This document shows positions 21,902 to 33,692 of a DNA stretch of 64,000 nt, in pieces. The notes under the pieces were generated by a model. The model was not told where the DNA came from. It did not search any database and was given only the letters and a program-made list of their open reading frames with translations. The DNA is from Nitrosospira sp. Nsp11. Lineage in GTDB: Bacteria; Pseudomonadota; Gammaproteobacteria; Burkholderiales; Nitrosomonadaceae. Each line of letters starts with the position of its first letter. Positions within the stretch are counted from its first letter, which is position 1. Location: assembly GCF_900142705.1 (NCBI RefSeq), contig NZ_FRBV01000003.1, positions 186,001-250,000 on the forward strand. Direction: 5' to 3'. The position numbers were made by a program, and so were the translations under genes.

Positions 21902-23548
21902 TCACATACGCCGTGTCGTAAGGTGTTTCTCCACATCTTCCTTGCTGAAACCCAGGGCAGCGGCCACGCGGTCGGCATGGCTTACCGTGGATACACCCGG
22001 AATCAGACGATAGGTGGGCCCTTCAGGAAGAAACTCTCCTTGAAGGTAGCGGCCCATTCCCCTTTCCTGCAAGCGCTCGCATAATTCATGGTTATGCGTG
22101 ACAAGCAGTGTGCTTGCTCCAAGTTTGTAAAAACCAGCGAGGACATACTCGGAAAGCTCCATTTTCTCTTCGAACGTCGTCCCTTCCGACAGCTCATCGA
22201 GCACGACGAGGCTGTCGGGCGTAGCGCTGAAGAAAATCTCGCGCGTACGCTTCAGTTCATGGCCAAAGCGTCCTATGCCCTCATCCAGACGGCCCGGATC
22301 TGGCACCTGGTAAAAAATATGTTCCGCCAGTACCATCTGCGCCGCTGCTGCGGGAATGTAACAACCGATCTGCCCCAGTAGCTGAATCTGGACCACTGTT
22401 TTACAGTAAGCGGTCTTACCGCCACTATTCGGCCCTGTGATTACCAGTAGCCGTCCGGTATCGTTCAGTAGAATGTCGTTTGGCACATAATCGGGATTTG
22501 CTTTGGCAAGTAACGGGTTTCTGGCTTCGGTAACACTAAGGAAATGGCGTTCGCGTTCCAATATCTCCGGCAGCACCGTCTTGCCGCCAAACGTGAGCGA
22601 ATAATGATGAAATGCCAAGAGTTCATCGATCAGCCCCAGCGTCTCCAACATACGCGCCAACTCGGCGCTGTTCTTGAACAGCTTGCGTAGCGGATATATG
22701 ACTGAATCGCGATCGGACGCGGCAATGGCTATCAGGAGGACCGACAGCACCGGTACCGCCAGCACAAGTATTCCGTAGCTTAGGTAAGAAATGCCAAAGC
22801 CAGCCAGCAAGCTCTGAAAGAAATAAAGCGCTGCCCCTATCGCACCCAATGCCCCGAACATCGGAAGGGGTTTAATCATCGACGGCCTAAAGCGCAGGAT
22901 TGGCAGATAAGGTGGTCTTTCGTCCCTGGTCTTGAACTTTCCGTCCACAGAATAGACCGGTCCACGCATCAGGGAATAAGTGCGCGTGTTTCCAAAATCG
23001 CGAATCGCGTCGAATAAGCCCTGCAGATACGCGCTCTTCGGCTGTGGCAGGGTTTGCATTGCCTCGACCATATCGATGACAAAAGCGGTACCATCAACGA
23101 ATTGATGATAACCGTAACCGCTAAATTCCATTTCATCTTTACCGGCTCTGGAATTAGCGATGGCGAGCCCACCGGTAAACGTACCGTATAGCAATTGATA
23201 AAGACATTGTTCTCCTCCCGCCATGATCTCCACGAAATGCCGTAAGGCTTTGTAAAGGCTGGGATCCGATTCCAGTTCGCGCAATGCCTCGTGTTTTCCG
23301 CGTATCACTTCGGCATCCGTCCCCGGTTGGGCAAGGGACCGGTAAAGCACACATTGCCCGGCATGGGTGACAGCGTGGTTAAGGGAATCGAATAATTGGT
23401 CCGTTTCGATTGCGCCAAAAGTTTTTGCATCCAGCACGCCTTTGACGGCTTCCGTCGGACGGGTGTCTCGAATGCCCGAGGGTCTGTCGCCAGTCGAAAG
23501 GATAGACGGCTGACCCCGGTATGTATCAGATACGGCTGGCTCGCTCAT
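21902..23548 (-). CDS. MutS-like ATPase with central transmembrane segments
   Basis: 548 residues. C-terminal third is a MutS domain V ATPase: Walker A ITGPNSGGKTAYCKT, Walker B LVVLDELSEGT and the signature region up to LLVTHNHELC. The mismatch-binding N-terminal domains of MutS1 are absent. Around residues 225-265 there are two hydrophobic stretches (GALGAIGAALYFFQSLLAGF and YGILVLAVPVLSVLLIAIA) that look like membrane helices. Such membrane-linked MutS-like proteins are known but poorly characterised; a role in DNA repair should not be assumed. It stands alone, with about 200 bp to the epimerase gene. Confidence 0.8.
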   Translation of the reverse strand: MSEPAVSDTYRGQPSILSTGDRPSGIRDTRPTEAVKGVLDAKTFGAIETDQLFDSLNHAVTHAGQCVLYRSLAQPGTDAEVIRGKHEALRELESDPSLYKALRHFVEIMAGGEQCLYQLLYGTFTGGLAIANSRAGKDEMEFSGYGYHQFVDGTAFVIDMVEAMQTLPQPKSAYLQGLFDAIRDFGNTRTYSLMRGPVYSVDGKFKTRDERPPYLPILRFRPSMIKPLPMFGALGAIGAALYFFQSLLAGFGISYLSYGILVLAVPVLSVLLIAIAASDRDSVIYPLRKLFKNSAELARMLETLGLIDELLAFHHYSLTFGGKTVLPEILERERHFLSVTEARNPLLAKANPDYVPNDILLNDTGRLLVITGPNSGGKTAYCKTVVQIQLLGQIGCYIPAAAAQMVLAEHIFYQVPDPGRLDEGIGRFGHELKRTREIFFSATPDSLVVLDELSEGTTFEEKMELSEYVLAGFYKLGASTLLVTHNHELCERLQERGMGRYLQGEFLPEGPTYRLIPGVSTVSHADRVAAALGFSKEDVEKHLTTRRM

Positions 23549-23951
23549 GGTTGGCCTCGGTAGCCATCACGCTACGTATATTCAATTTGAAGGTACAACG
23601 GCGCGACAACGGGCGTTGTGGAAGATCACGTCCGTTCCGCTTGAATTAGGCCGATATGCCCAGGCAAAATAATTGGTTGATGATATGTTACGGAGAATTC
23701 GAGCTGAAGTTTTCCTGCGTTCATTGCTGCGAGCTTACCGCCACAAGGCATGGTACTGCCATGCCTCAACCGCAAATGCAGTTCCTGGTGGGTAGCCGGT
23801 TCGGGCATCAGAACAATGCACCGATCCATCAATAAACCAAAAACGACTTGCAACCTCTCCTTTTGAGAAAATCTAACACTCAACCACTTGCGCGTCAACG
23901 CCGTGAGGGGTCCTACGTCAAAAACCTCATTTAAAAAGGGGTTTGAAGAGG
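23549..23951. other. Intergenic region with a doubtful small ORF
   Basis: About 400 bp between tolC and the MutS-like gene, both on the minus strand. A 90-codon minus-strand ORF (23626-23898) exists but needs a TTG start with the Shine-Dalgarno too close, and its sequence is not recognised; it may be chance. Nothing else stands out. Confidence 0.3.
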
Positions 23952-25313
23952 TTATTGCAATAATGCCTGGTTTACCTCCCTCAAATCATCCTCGTCTAAT
24001 TCTCCCGCCTCAGCCTCTAATCTCAATTTGGACATGAGAAAGTTATTTCTCGCCTGGGCGAGATCCCGGCGGGCCGAATAATATAGCTGCTGAGCATTTA
24101 ATACGTCCACCTCCGTTCTCACGCCAACCTCCTGCCCGAGCTTGGTGGAGTCCAGCTGACTCCGGCTGGATAGCAGCGCCTGCTTTAGCGCTTTTACCTG
24201 GGCAATACCGTTGGTAACGTTCAGGTACTGCTGGCTCACCTGCAGAACGCTGTTGCGTCGGGTATTGTTCAGTTCCTGGAACACTCTTTCCTGGATAGCC
24301 AGGGCTTCACGCACCCGTGATTGCACAGCGAAACCCTGAAACAACGGAAAGCTGACTTGAATCCCTATTTCTTTTGAGGTCAGGTCAATTGGCCGGCCGG
24401 TGATTGTACCGCCCACACCTTTCTGGTCGCTGTATATGGCGACCAGGTCCAGCGTGGGATAATGCCCTGCCTTGGCTCGTTCCACGTCCTGTTTTGCGAT
24501 TTCATATACCGATTGCTGTACTTTCAGCGCAAGGTTATTCTGTTCAGCTACGGTTATCCAATCCTGCATGTTCGCGTACTTCAGGTTGAGCAACTCGAAG
24601 GTAGTGTCTTTCGGGCGCACGAGTTCATCGGGCATACGTCCGATGATCTGTTGCAGAGTGCGCTGCGCCACCTCCAACTGGTTCTTTGCAGCGATTTCCT
24701 GAGATGTAGTCAGATCGAAACGGGCCTGGGCTTCGTAAGTATCGACGATAGTCGTCGTACCCACCTGAAAGTTGCGCTTGGCCTGCTCAAGCTGCTCCGA
24801 GATCGCTTTCTTCTGGGCCTCTGCCACCTCCAGATTCACTTGGGCGGTGAGGATGTCCAAATATGCCTGGGCGACCCGGAGGATCAGATCCTGTGCTGCA
24901 ATGATGAACTGTGAGTCCGCCTGAGCAACCTGAAGCTTGGACTGTTCATAGATTACGAAATTTTCCTTGCGATAAATTGGCTGGGTTGCCGTGATAGTCA
25001 GGCTCTGGTTATCGATAATCACTTCAGACGGCCTCACCGTTCCAACCGTCCCGACAGGCGCGATACTGCTGACGTTGCCTATATCTATGAATTGCCTCCG
25101 CTTCACAAACGCAAGCGAGAGAGTGGGAAGCAGTCCGGCTCGACCCTGCGGCAGCCTTTCCTGCGCCGCCATGTGGGCAGCACGCGCGGCGCTATATAGC
25201 GCGTCCTCTTCCAGCGCTTGACGATAGGTTTCCATCAGGTCGGCCGCGTGGATTGGAGTATGTAAAGCTGCTCCTGCAATCAGTAATGCATAAATGTATT
25301 GCCGAATTTTCAC
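23952..25313 (-). CDS. tolC: TolC-family outer membrane efflux protein
   Basis: 453 residues with signal peptide (ALLIAGAALHTPIHAAD). Outer membrane channel/periplasmic tunnel of type I secretion or RND efflux. Two internally repeated helical halves are visible: the QARFDLTTSQEIAAKNQLEV half and the DVLNAQQLYYSARRDLAQARNNFL half, plus the TolC N-terminal motif DLMETYRQALEEDALYSAA. No partner pump gene is adjacent; the pcm-like gene lies directly upstream, an arrangement also seen in other betaproteobacteria. Confidence 0.93.
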   Translation of the reverse strand: MKIRQYIYALLIAGAALHTPIHAADLMETYRQALEEDALYSAARAAHMAAQERLPQGRAGLLPTLSLAFVKRRQFIDIGNVSSIAPVGTVGTVRPSEVIIDNQSLTITATQPIYRKENFVIYEQSKLQVAQADSQFIIAAQDLILRVAQAYLDILTAQVNLEVAEAQKKAISEQLEQAKRNFQVGTTTIVDTYEAQARFDLTTSQEIAAKNQLEVAQRTLQQIIGRMPDELVRPKDTTFELLNLKYANMQDWITVAEQNNLALKVQQSVYEIAKQDVERAKAGHYPTLDLVAIYSDQKGVGGTITGRPIDLTSKEIGIQVSFPLFQGFAVQSRVREALAIQERVFQELNNTRRNSVLQVSQQYLNVTNGIAQVKALKQALLSSRSQLDSTKLGQEVGVRTEVDVLNAQQLYYSARRDLAQARNNFLMSKLRLEAEAGELDEDDLREVNQALLQ

Positions 25314-25424
25314 TTTGATTCCAGATTGTCTAACTCTTGGACGAAAAAAGAGCTATCGACCGATTGAACGCGGTTGAGCTAGATCAGCCAGGCGGACTTG
25401 TAATTCATGGATTGGGCCGTAAGA

Positions 25425-26090
25425 TCAAAATGTAAATCTCTCAGGCTGCATCGCGTTTCTGAGCGGGGAAATACAGGTTTCAAACAAGCCGACCGTATTA
25501 TATACGCCCGCTTTTTCCTTTTGAACCACGCAAGTGACGAGCACAGCTTGCATGACCGGAGCATCGCCTGTCACCGCGAACAGGCGTCCACCGGTTTTGA
25601 GGCTTTTTTGGAAAGCCCCCGGTAAAACCGGAGTCGATCCCGTCAGTACGATCACGTCGTAAGGCCCATGCCGGGGCCAGCCGCGGGCGGCATCTCCATT
25701 CTCCAGGATTACATTGGTTATTCCATGCGCCTGGAGATTTTTTTCCGCCATGGCTTTCAGTTCCGGCACAATTTCCACGCTGCAAACAAATTCGCCTTTG
25801 GTTGCCAGCAATGCGGTCAAGTATCCGCTGCCACTGCCTACCTCCAAAATCCTGTCGGTTTTTTTTACTTGCAATTCCTGCAAAATCCGCGCTTCCATTT
25901 TTGGGGCAAGCATTACTTCACCATATCCCAGCGGAATTTCCATGTCCACGAATGCAAGGGAGCGGTAAGCCGCCGGGACGAATTCCTCGCGCCGCAGCTC
26001 GAACAATAATTTGAGAACTTCCTGGTCCAGCACTTCCCATGTACGAATTTGCTGTTCTATCATGTTAAAACGGTTTTGTTCAAGATCCAT
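25425..26090 (-). CDS. pcm: Protein-L-isoaspartate O-methyltransferase-like protein
   Basis: 221 residues. SAM-dependent repair of isoaspartyl residues, or a related small methyltransferase. Motif I is ILEVGSGSGYLTALLA near residue 83; the N-terminal MIEQQIRTWEVLD and REEFVP region and the GYGEVMLAPKMEARIL segment fit the PCMT family. It lacks the exact substrate-binding signature of E. coli Pcm (the IGYGQTISQP region reads LGYGEVMLAP), so the exact substrate is uncertain. tolC follows on the same strand. Confidence 0.82.
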   Translation of the reverse strand: MDLEQNRFNMIEQQIRTWEVLDQEVLKLLFELRREEFVPAAYRSLAFVDMEIPLGYGEVMLAPKMEARILQELQVKKTDRILEVGSGSGYLTALLATKGEFVCSVEIVPELKAMAEKNLQAHGITNVILENGDAARGWPRHGPYDVIVLTGSTPVLPGAFQKSLKTGGRLFAVTGDAPVMQAVLVTCVVQKEKAGVYNTVGLFETCISPLRNAMQPERFTF

Positions 26091-26160
26091 GTCCAGCCTT
26101 TATATAAAATATCGTCCCAGACTTGCAATTATTCCACATTTCCATTAGCTTCACAGCAGC

Positions 26161-26245
26161 AGCTAGGGGTCCTTTCCGGAAACGCCGGAAACTGGTGAGA
26201 CAGTCCCTTACTACCTGACACGGATAATGCCGCCGTAGGGAAGCT
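26161..26245 (+). promoter_or_regulatory. TPP riboswitch (THI element) upstream of thiC
   Basis: All conserved THI parts are present in order: P1 arm AGCT, AGGGGT then an insert hairpin (CCGGAAACGCCGG), GGTGAGAC (the CUGAGA-type pyrimidine-sensing helix region), CCTTACTACCTGA, GGATAATGCCGCCGTAGGGA (pyrophosphate sensor) and closing AGCT. It lies directly before the thiC start, the usual place for this aptamer in proteobacteria. Confidence 0.93.
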
Positions 26246-26254
26246 GGGATGTGA

Positions 26255-28198
<1,944 letters not shown>

Positions 28199-28514
28199 TA
28201 GTGATGGCGTATTGCACTCATCCTGCCATAGAGCCAACCGTTAAATAGGAAGAGGAAGCGCTCGGCTTTCCCGGGAAAACGGAAATCGAGCGGTCTCCTC
28301 TAAATTATTCTCTGATCGTCTTTATGGCAACCTCAAGAAGTATTTTTAAGCCTGAAGCGGGCTTCGATGCGATAATGCCCGACAAAAATATTCACCCGGT
28401 TAATCGCGACCACTACGCCGCCCTTGGGAAAACCCGTTGCCTGGTAACACCTTGACTTACCCGCATCCGCTCGTGCTTGTCCGGCGCTTAATTCTTTTGG
28501 CCGGATAATCACAT
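28199..28514. other. Intergenic region after thiC, with a hairpin at 28252-28300
   Basis: Contains GAGGA-AG-CGCTCG facing CGAGCG-GT-CTCCTC, a bulged stem-loop that could end the thiC transcript. It is followed by TAAATTATTC rather than a T-run. The uppP promoter should lie further right, but no clear -35/-10 was found. Confidence 0.4.
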
Positions 28515-29339
28515 ATGGACTGGTTTCTGTTCCTCAAGGCCCTGATCCTCGGCATTATCGAAGGCCTGACCGAATTTCTCCCCATTTCCTCTACCGGCCA
28601 TCTCATCCTGGCGGGCGATCTGCTCGACTTCAATGACGACAAAGGAAAAGTATTCACGATTGTCATTCAACTGGGCGCCATTCTGGCGGTATGCTGGGAA
28701 TATCGCGTCAAGATTCGTAGCGTAGTCGCGGATGTGGGTTCGCGTCAGGATGCAAACCGCTTCGTGCTCAATCTTTTCATCGCGTTTCTGCCCGCTGCGA
28801 TTTTGGGCTTATTGCTCATTAAAACCATCAAGCAATATCTGTTTCATCCGGTACCCGTGGCAATGGCATTTATAATCGGCGGAATTCTAATCCTGTGGGC
28901 CGAGCGCAGGAAACACGTGGTGGATGTTGAACGGGTGGAAGATATCGACTGGAAACACGCGCTGAAGGTCGGATTAATGCAATGTCTGGCCTTGATACCG
29001 GGTACCTCGCGCTCAGGTGCAACGATTATTGGCGGACTCTTTTTCGGCTTATCACGCAAGGCCGCTACCGAGTTCTCTTTTTTCCTGGCAATACCCGTTA
29101 TGTTCGCGGCCACCTTCTACGATATTTTCAAAAATCGGGATATTCTCCATTTCGACGATATCGGCGTATTTTTTATCGGCTTCGTGGCCTCCTTCATCAG
29201 CGCATTATTAGCTGTACGCGGATTATTGCGCTTTATCAGTCACCATGATTTCACCGTGTTTGCATGGTATCGCATCGGATTCGGAATCATTGTGCTGATC
29301 ACAGCTTATTCGGGAATGGTCAAATGGTCAGCAGCCTGA
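28515..29339 (+). CDS. uppP: Undecaprenyl-diphosphatase (BacA-type)
   Basis: 274 residues. Recycles the lipid carrier of peptidoglycan and surface polysaccharide synthesis at the inner membrane. Both active-site motifs are present: [17 protein letters not shown] near residue 20 and [13 protein letters not shown] near residue 160. About seven to eight hydrophobic segments, normal length. The TonB/Exb and ATP-grasp/glycosyltransferase genes are far away, so it is simply the housekeeping gene. Confidence 0.95.
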   Translation: MDWFLFLKALILGIIEGLTEFLPISSTGHLILAGDLLDFNDDKGKVFTIVIQLGAILAVCWEYRVKIRSVVADVGSRQDANRFVLNLFIAFLPAAILGLLLIKTIKQYLFHPVPVAMAFIIGGILILWAERRKHVVDVERVEDIDWKHALKVGLMQCLALIPGTSRSGATIIGGLFFGLSRKAATEFSFFLAIPVMFAATFYDIFKNRDILHFDDIGVFFIGFVASFISALLAVRGLLRFISHHDFTVFAWYRIGFGIIVLITAYSGMVKWSAA

Positions 29340-29412
29340 ACTGAACCCCTTCGATTTCTCAAAATCGAACTCGGAGAATTCTGATCCAACGCTGGTTTGT
29401 TGGTCCCTTTGC

Positions 29413-29865
29413 TCAACCCTGTATCCATGGTAACCCCGCCGCTTTCCAACCCCCCTTGGTACCGCGGTGGCCGGTGGCGTCTTTCTCGCCCTCAAAGCCT
29501 TCGAGAATGTTATAACAATTTGCATAGCCCGATTCGGTGGCGGTAGCCGCAGCCTGATGTGAGCGGCCTCCGCTGCGGCAGATGAACATCACCAGCGATT
29601 CCTTGTCCACCTGACTGGAAAGATAGTCTAGGAAACTGGCGTTGGGCCGCATGCCGGGATAGGACTGCCACTCGATTTCAACCGCGCCCGGTATTCTCCC
29701 TACCCAATCCCATTCGGCTCTGGAGCGCACGTCCACCAATTTTGCTCCAGGCGCTTCCTGCAGCAGATCAAGCGCTTCACCGGGCAACAGTGCACCTTCG
29801 TACGGCAAATCCATTTCCCTGGCGCGCTGTTGCGCCCTCTCTAGTATTGCAGCAATGGTTTCCAT
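29413..29865 (-). CDS. Rhodanese-like sulphurtransferase domain protein
   Basis: 150 residues. Single rhodanese domain; the active-site loop CRSGGRS places the catalytic Cys at residue 96, after VDVRSRAEWDWVGRIPGAV (CH2A/B region). It has no signal peptide, so it is likely cytoplasmic. Substrate is unknown; single-domain rhodaneses often act in sulphur relay or cyanide detoxification. It faces uppP and is divergent from glnA. Confidence 0.88.
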   Translation of the reverse strand: METIAAILERAQQRAREMDLPYEGALLPGEALDLLQEAPGAKLVDVRSRAEWDWVGRIPGAVEIEWQSYPGMRPNASFLDYLSSQVDKESLVMFICRSGGRSHQAAATATESGYANCYNILEGFEGEKDATGHRGTKGGWKAAGLPWIQG

Positions 29866-29971
29866 ATGGTTTCCCGAAATAACGGATTAAAATGCAATGG
29901 TAATCCATTTTCAAGCGGGTGTTTACCTAAAACTTTATGTGCTGAATAGGCTTCATAGCGAGCATCACGGC

Positions 29972-30016
29972 GGGGCCCGGGATCCCCACGCATCTTTTCG
30001 GAAAATGCCGGGCCCC
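29972..30016. other. GC-rich inverted repeat between the rhodanese gene and glnA
   Basis: GGGGCCCGG (29972-29980) faces CCGGGCCCC (30008-30016) across a 27-base loop, in the promoter region shared by the divergent rhodanese and glnA genes. It may be a protein-binding site; the role is not known. Confidence 0.45.
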
Positions 30017-30062
30017 GGGCATGTTCGGCTCGTCATGTTGAAAAAACGGAGACGCTCCTGCT

Positions 30063-30070
30063 GATATAAT
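30063..30070 (+). promoter_or_regulatory. Extended -10 promoter element of glnA
   Basis: TGATATAAT at 30062-30070 holds a perfect TATAAT preceded by TGA, an extended -10. A TTGAAA stands further upstream at a longer than normal spacing. A sigma-54 motif, used for glnA in enterics, is not seen. Confidence 0.5.
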
Positions 30071-30123
30071 GTTACCTTTGTGCTTATGCGCTTCAATTCA
30101 AGGCAGTCTTCATGGAGAGAAAT

Positions 30124-31533
30124 ATGGCGGTACCCGATGTTCTGAAAATGATCCAGGACAACGAAGTCAGGTTCGTTGATTTAAGATTTACCGATACCCG
30201 CGGCAAAGAACAGCATGTAACGCTTCCTGCCCATGCCGTCGACGCGGACAAGCTGGAGGATGGTCACGCGTTCGATGGTTCCTCCATTGCGGGCTGGAAA
30301 GGCATTCATGCCTCAGACATGCTACTGATACCCGACCCCGACACGGCAAAAATGGACCCGTTCATGGACGAGGCGACGCTGTTCATGACCTGTGATGTGG
30401 TGGAGCCTTCCGACGGCAAAGGCTATGACCGCGACCCCCGCTCGCTGGCAAAACGCGGCGAAGCTTATCTTAAATCGACGGGTATTGGCGACATCGCCTA
30501 TTTCGGCCCTGAGCCGGAATTCTTCATCTTTGACTCCGTTATCTGGCACGCTGACATGTCCGGCTGCTCGGTAAAGATCGAGTCCGAGGAAGCAGCCTGG
30601 AGCTCGGCGCTAAAATACGAGGGGGGGAACACCGGGCACCGTCCGGGTATAAAAGGTGGGTATTTTCCCGTTCCTCCGGTTGATTCCCTGCATGATATTC
30701 GTTCCGCCATGTGCCTTGCACTGGAAGAACTGGGTATCGAAGTCGAAGTACATCATCATGAAGTCGCAACTGCCGGACAGTGTGAAATAGGCACCAAGTA
30801 CAGCAGCCTGGTGAAGCGCGCCGACTGGACCCAGGTATTCAAATATGTCGTGCACAACATCGCACACTCCTACGGAAAAACAGCGACTTTCATGCCGAAA
30901 CCCATCGTCGGCGACAATGGTTCCGGAATGCATGTGCATCAGTCGATCTGGAAAGGCGGACAAAATCTATTTTCCGGAAATGGTTATGCGGGACTATCGG
31001 AAATGGCGTTGTATTATATAGGCGGCATTATCAGGCACGCCAAGGCATTGAACGCTATAACCAATCCGGGCACCAACTCCTATAAACGCCTGGTTCCCGG
31101 TTTTGAAGCACCGATCAACCTTGCTTATTCGGTAAGCAACCGTTCCGCCGCGGTGCGCATTCCTTACGCCAACAGTCCCAAAGGAAGGCGCGTTGAAGTG
31201 CGTTTTCCCGATCCTACCGCCAACCCCTATCTCGCTTTCACCGCATTGATGATGGCTGGACTGGACGGCATCCAGAACAAGCTTCATCCAGGTGACCCCA
31301 TGGACAAGAATCTTTATGACCTTCCACCCGAGGAAGCCGCCAGGATTCCCAACCCCTGTGTCTCGCTGGATGAGGCGCTGGATAGCCTGGATAAGGATCG
31401 CAACTTTCTTACCCGGGGTGGCGTGTTTTCGAATGATATGATCGATGGCTACATCGAACTCAAGATGGAAGAAGTGACACGATTTCGCATGACCACCCAT
31501 CCGGTCGAGTTTGATATGTATTACAGCTTATGA
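30124..31533 (+). CDS. glnA: Glutamine synthetase, type I
   Basis: 469 residues from ATG 30124, which has GGAGAG five bases upstream; a second ATG at 30112 would add four residues. Key enzyme of ammonia assimilation. Catalytic and metal-binding motifs [33 protein letters not shown] and RVPIN-like [15 protein letters not shown] are intact, and the adenylylation loop [10 protein letters not shown] places the regulated tyrosine at residue 398 (E. coli Tyr397), so the enzyme is of the adenylylated GSI-beta class. Length is exactly the family norm. Confidence 0.97.
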   Translation: MAVPDVLKMIQDNEVRFVDLRFTDTRGKEQHVTLPAHAVDADKLEDGHAFDGSSIAGWKGIHASDMLLIPDPDTAKMDPFMDEATLFMTCDVVEPSDGKGYDRDPRSLAKRGEAYLKSTGIGDIAYFGPEPEFFIFDSVIWHADMSGCSVKIESEEAAWSSALKYEGGNTGHRPGIKGGYFPVPPVDSLHDIRSAMCLALEELGIEVEVHHHEVATAGQCEIGTKYSSLVKRADWTQVFKYVVHNIAHSYGKTATFMPKPIVGDNGSGMHVHQSIWKGGQNLFSGNGYAGLSEMALYYIGGIIRHAKALNAITNPGTNSYKRLVPGFEAPINLAYSVSNRSAAVRIPYANSPKGRRVEVRFPDPTANPYLAFTALMMAGLDGIQNKLHPGDPMDKNLYDLPPEEAARIPNPCVSLDEALDSLDKDRNFLTRGGVFSNDMIDGYIELKMEEVTRFRMTTHPVEFDMYYSL

Positions 31534-31608
31534 AGCTGAAGCCCATTTGCCTCTGACTCCACAACCGCTTAACCAGCCTGGACGGGACCTGACAGGACAT
31601 AATAATCG

Positions 31609-32271
31609 ATGAATATCCTTATTGTTACGTTACTCGCAGTACCCATGCTCATGCTTGCCGGGTGCGGCGAGAAAGCGCCAGAGACCGCCGCCAAAACAGA
31701 AGCACAGACCCGGCTTCCGGATGAGTTTACATCGGAAAAACAAATTCCGAGCATACTGGAAAATGAGCTGACCCCTGAAGAAAAATCGGCGATATTAAAG
31801 GAAATCATGCCGGCTGGTTCCGAGAATGAAGCGACGCCAGAAGAAAAATTCCTGCAATTAAGGAAAGATGCCGAGGCTGGCGATGCCAAAGCGCAAAACG
31901 GACTTGGCGTCATGTACTACACGGGGGAAGCCATATCCAAGGATTCATCCGGCAAAATCCTGAGTAATGATCCTGTTACGGCTGCTGCCTGGTTTCATCG
32001 ATCCGCTGCGCAGGGATACGCGGATGCCCAATTCAACCTCGGGCTGATGTATGCGAATGGCGAAGGTGTCGCCAAAGATCCGGTCAAAGCGGTGGAGTTA
32101 TTTCAAAAGGCCGCTGATCAGGGCAATGTCGATGCTGAGAACAATCTTGGGGTGATGTACTTTTCCGGGGAAGGGATAGCCAGGGATACCGATAAAGCCA
32201 AAGAATGGTTCGCGAAAGCCGCCGCCCAGGGAAATGCTGATGCAAAAGCCAACCTTGATGCGATGAAATAA
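31609..32271 (+). CDS. Sel1-repeat lipoprotein
   Basis: 220 residues. Lipoprotein signal with lipobox LAGC (Cys at about residue 19). After a charged low-complexity linker there are Sel1-like tetratricopeptide repeats from about residue 85: GDAKAQNGLGVMYYTGE, GYADAQFNLGLMYANGEG, GNVDAENNLGVMYFSGEG, GNADAKANLDAM. Such repeats mediate protein contacts; no enzymatic role. It follows glnA by 75 bp and precedes the antiporter by 6 bp, so it is probably co-transcribed with one of them. Confidence 0.85.
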   Translation: MNILIVTLLAVPMLMLAGCGEKAPETAAKTEAQTRLPDEFTSEKQIPSILENELTPEEKSAILKEIMPAGSENEATPEEKFLQLRKDAEAGDAKAQNGLGVMYYTGEAISKDSSGKILSNDPVTAAAWFHRSAAQGYADAQFNLGLMYANGEGVAKDPVKAVELFQKAADQGNVDAENNLGVMYFSGEGIARDTDKAKEWFAKAAAQGNADAKANLDAMK

Positions 32272-32277
32272 AACGAA

Positions 32278-33534
32278 TTGGACCCCGCCCCCATCGAGAT
32301 AGTAGGCGCAATACTGTTTGGCATTGCGCTGATTCACACTTTCTCGACGAAATATTTCGAGCAACTGGCGCATAGCCACCCCGCCCACGCAGGCATCTGG
32401 CATTTTCTCGGTGAGGTCGAGGTTGTTTTCGGCTTTTGGGCCATGATCCTCGTCATCATGATGTTTGTCACGGACGGCAAGCACGCCGCCATCGCTTACC
32501 TCGATCGACAGAGCTTTACCGAGCCGATGTTCGTGTTCGCCATCATGGTCATCGCCGGCACCCGCCCGATCCTGCAGTTCGCCATGCTCAACGTAAAAGC
32601 GCTTGCGAGGCTCATCCCCTGGCCGGAAGGCAGCGCATTTTACTTCGTCACATTATCGTTTGTTCCTCTGCTGGGCTCACTTATCACCGAACCGGGCGCC
32701 ATGACGTTAGCCGGACTGATTCTGCTTGAGCGTTATTATTCCAAGGGGATTTCCACCCGGCTCAAGTATGTTACCCTCGGCGTGCTGTTCGTCAACATTT
32801 CTATCGGCGGAACGATGACATCCTTTGCCGCACCGCCGGTACTCATGGTGGCGGGCAAATGGGGATGGGACACCGCCTTCATGTTTACTACATTTGGCTG
32901 GAAGGCGGCGATTGGCGTGCTGGTGAATGCCTTGGTCGTCACTTTATTGTTTCGACGCGAATTATCGGGGTTGAAAAGTGAAGCGCGCGCTACGCATGCC
33001 AAGGTCCCATCACCCGTAGTACTTGTGCACATCGTATTTCTGGTAGGCGTGGTAGTGTTTGCGCATCACCCTGTCGTGTTCATGGGGTTGCTGCTCTTCT
33101 TCCTGGGCTTTGCAAGCGCCTATGAACGCTACCAGGACCGGCTGATTCTGCGCGAAGGGTTGCTGGTCGCTTTTTTCCTTGCCGGACTGGTCGTCCTTGG
33201 GGGACAACAGAAGTGGTGGCTGCAGCCCTTGCTGATCGACATGGACAGCACTGTGCTTTTTTTTGGCGCAACTCTACTTACAGCAATCACCGACAATGCA
33301 GCGCTCACTTATCTGGGTTCTCTCCTGGAAGGCACGAGTACAGAGTTCCGATATTCGCTCGTTGCCGGCGCCGTTACCGGCGGAGGTCTCACAGTCATTG
33401 CTAATGCGCCGAACCCGGCAGGCTTTTCCATATTGAAAGGTTCATTCAGAGATGGAGCAATACATCCCTTAGGCTTGTTGGCAGCCGCGCTTCCACCCAC
33501 GATCATCGCCATTCTTGCGTTTCGCCTGCTTTAA
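32278..33534 (+). CDS. Putative Na+/H+ antiporter (Na_H_antiport_3 type)
   Basis: 418 residues, about eleven hydrophobic segments. Resembles the putative Na+/H+ antiporter family (pfam07399-like): HFLGEVEVVFGFWA near the N-terminus, the acidic SLITEPGAMT stretch and the C-terminal LTAITDNAALTYLGSLLEG and VIANAPNPAGF signatures with charged residues inside membrane segments. Starts at a TTG without a clear Shine-Dalgarno six bases after the lipoprotein stop, so the exact start is uncertain. Transported ion is inferred from family only. Confidence 0.8.
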   Translation: MDPAPIEIVGAILFGIALIHTFSTKYFEQLAHSHPAHAGIWHFLGEVEVVFGFWAMILVIMMFVTDGKHAAIAYLDRQSFTEPMFVFAIMVIAGTRPILQFAMLNVKALARLIPWPEGSAFYFVTLSFVPLLGSLITEPGAMTLAGLILLERYYSKGISTRLKYVTLGVLFVNISIGGTMTSFAAPPVLMVAGKWGWDTAFMFTTFGWKAAIGVLVNALVVTLLFRRELSGLKSEARATHAKVPSPVVLVHIVFLVGVVVFAHHPVVFMGLLLFFLGFASAYERYQDRLILREGLLVAFFLAGLVVLGGQQKWWLQPLLIDMDSTVLFFGATLLTAITDNAALTYLGSLLEGTSTEFRYSLVAGAVTGGGLTVIANAPNPAGFSILKGSFRDGAIHPLGLLAAALPPTIIAILAFRLL

Positions 33535-33539
33535 ACCCA

Positions 33540-33644
33540 AATCCGGTAGTTGACCGCTCATTTAATAGATCAGTGTTATGATTAATAACAATATTTCATA
33601 TTATTTGACGCTTACCTTCCGGGTGAGGCCGCTACTACCGGATT
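33540..33644. repeat. Inverted repeat enclosing an AT-rich stretch
   Basis: AATCCGGTAGT (33540-33550) and ACTACCGGATT (33634-33644) are perfect inverted copies separated by about 83 bases of AT-rich sequence, between the stops of the antiporter and the convergent LapA-like gene. A bidirectional transcript end or a small mobile-element footprint are both possible. Confidence 0.5.
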
Positions 33645-33692
33645 TAGGTTAAACCGGATAATCGATATTACCGTTGGGCTCGCGGCTATAAA

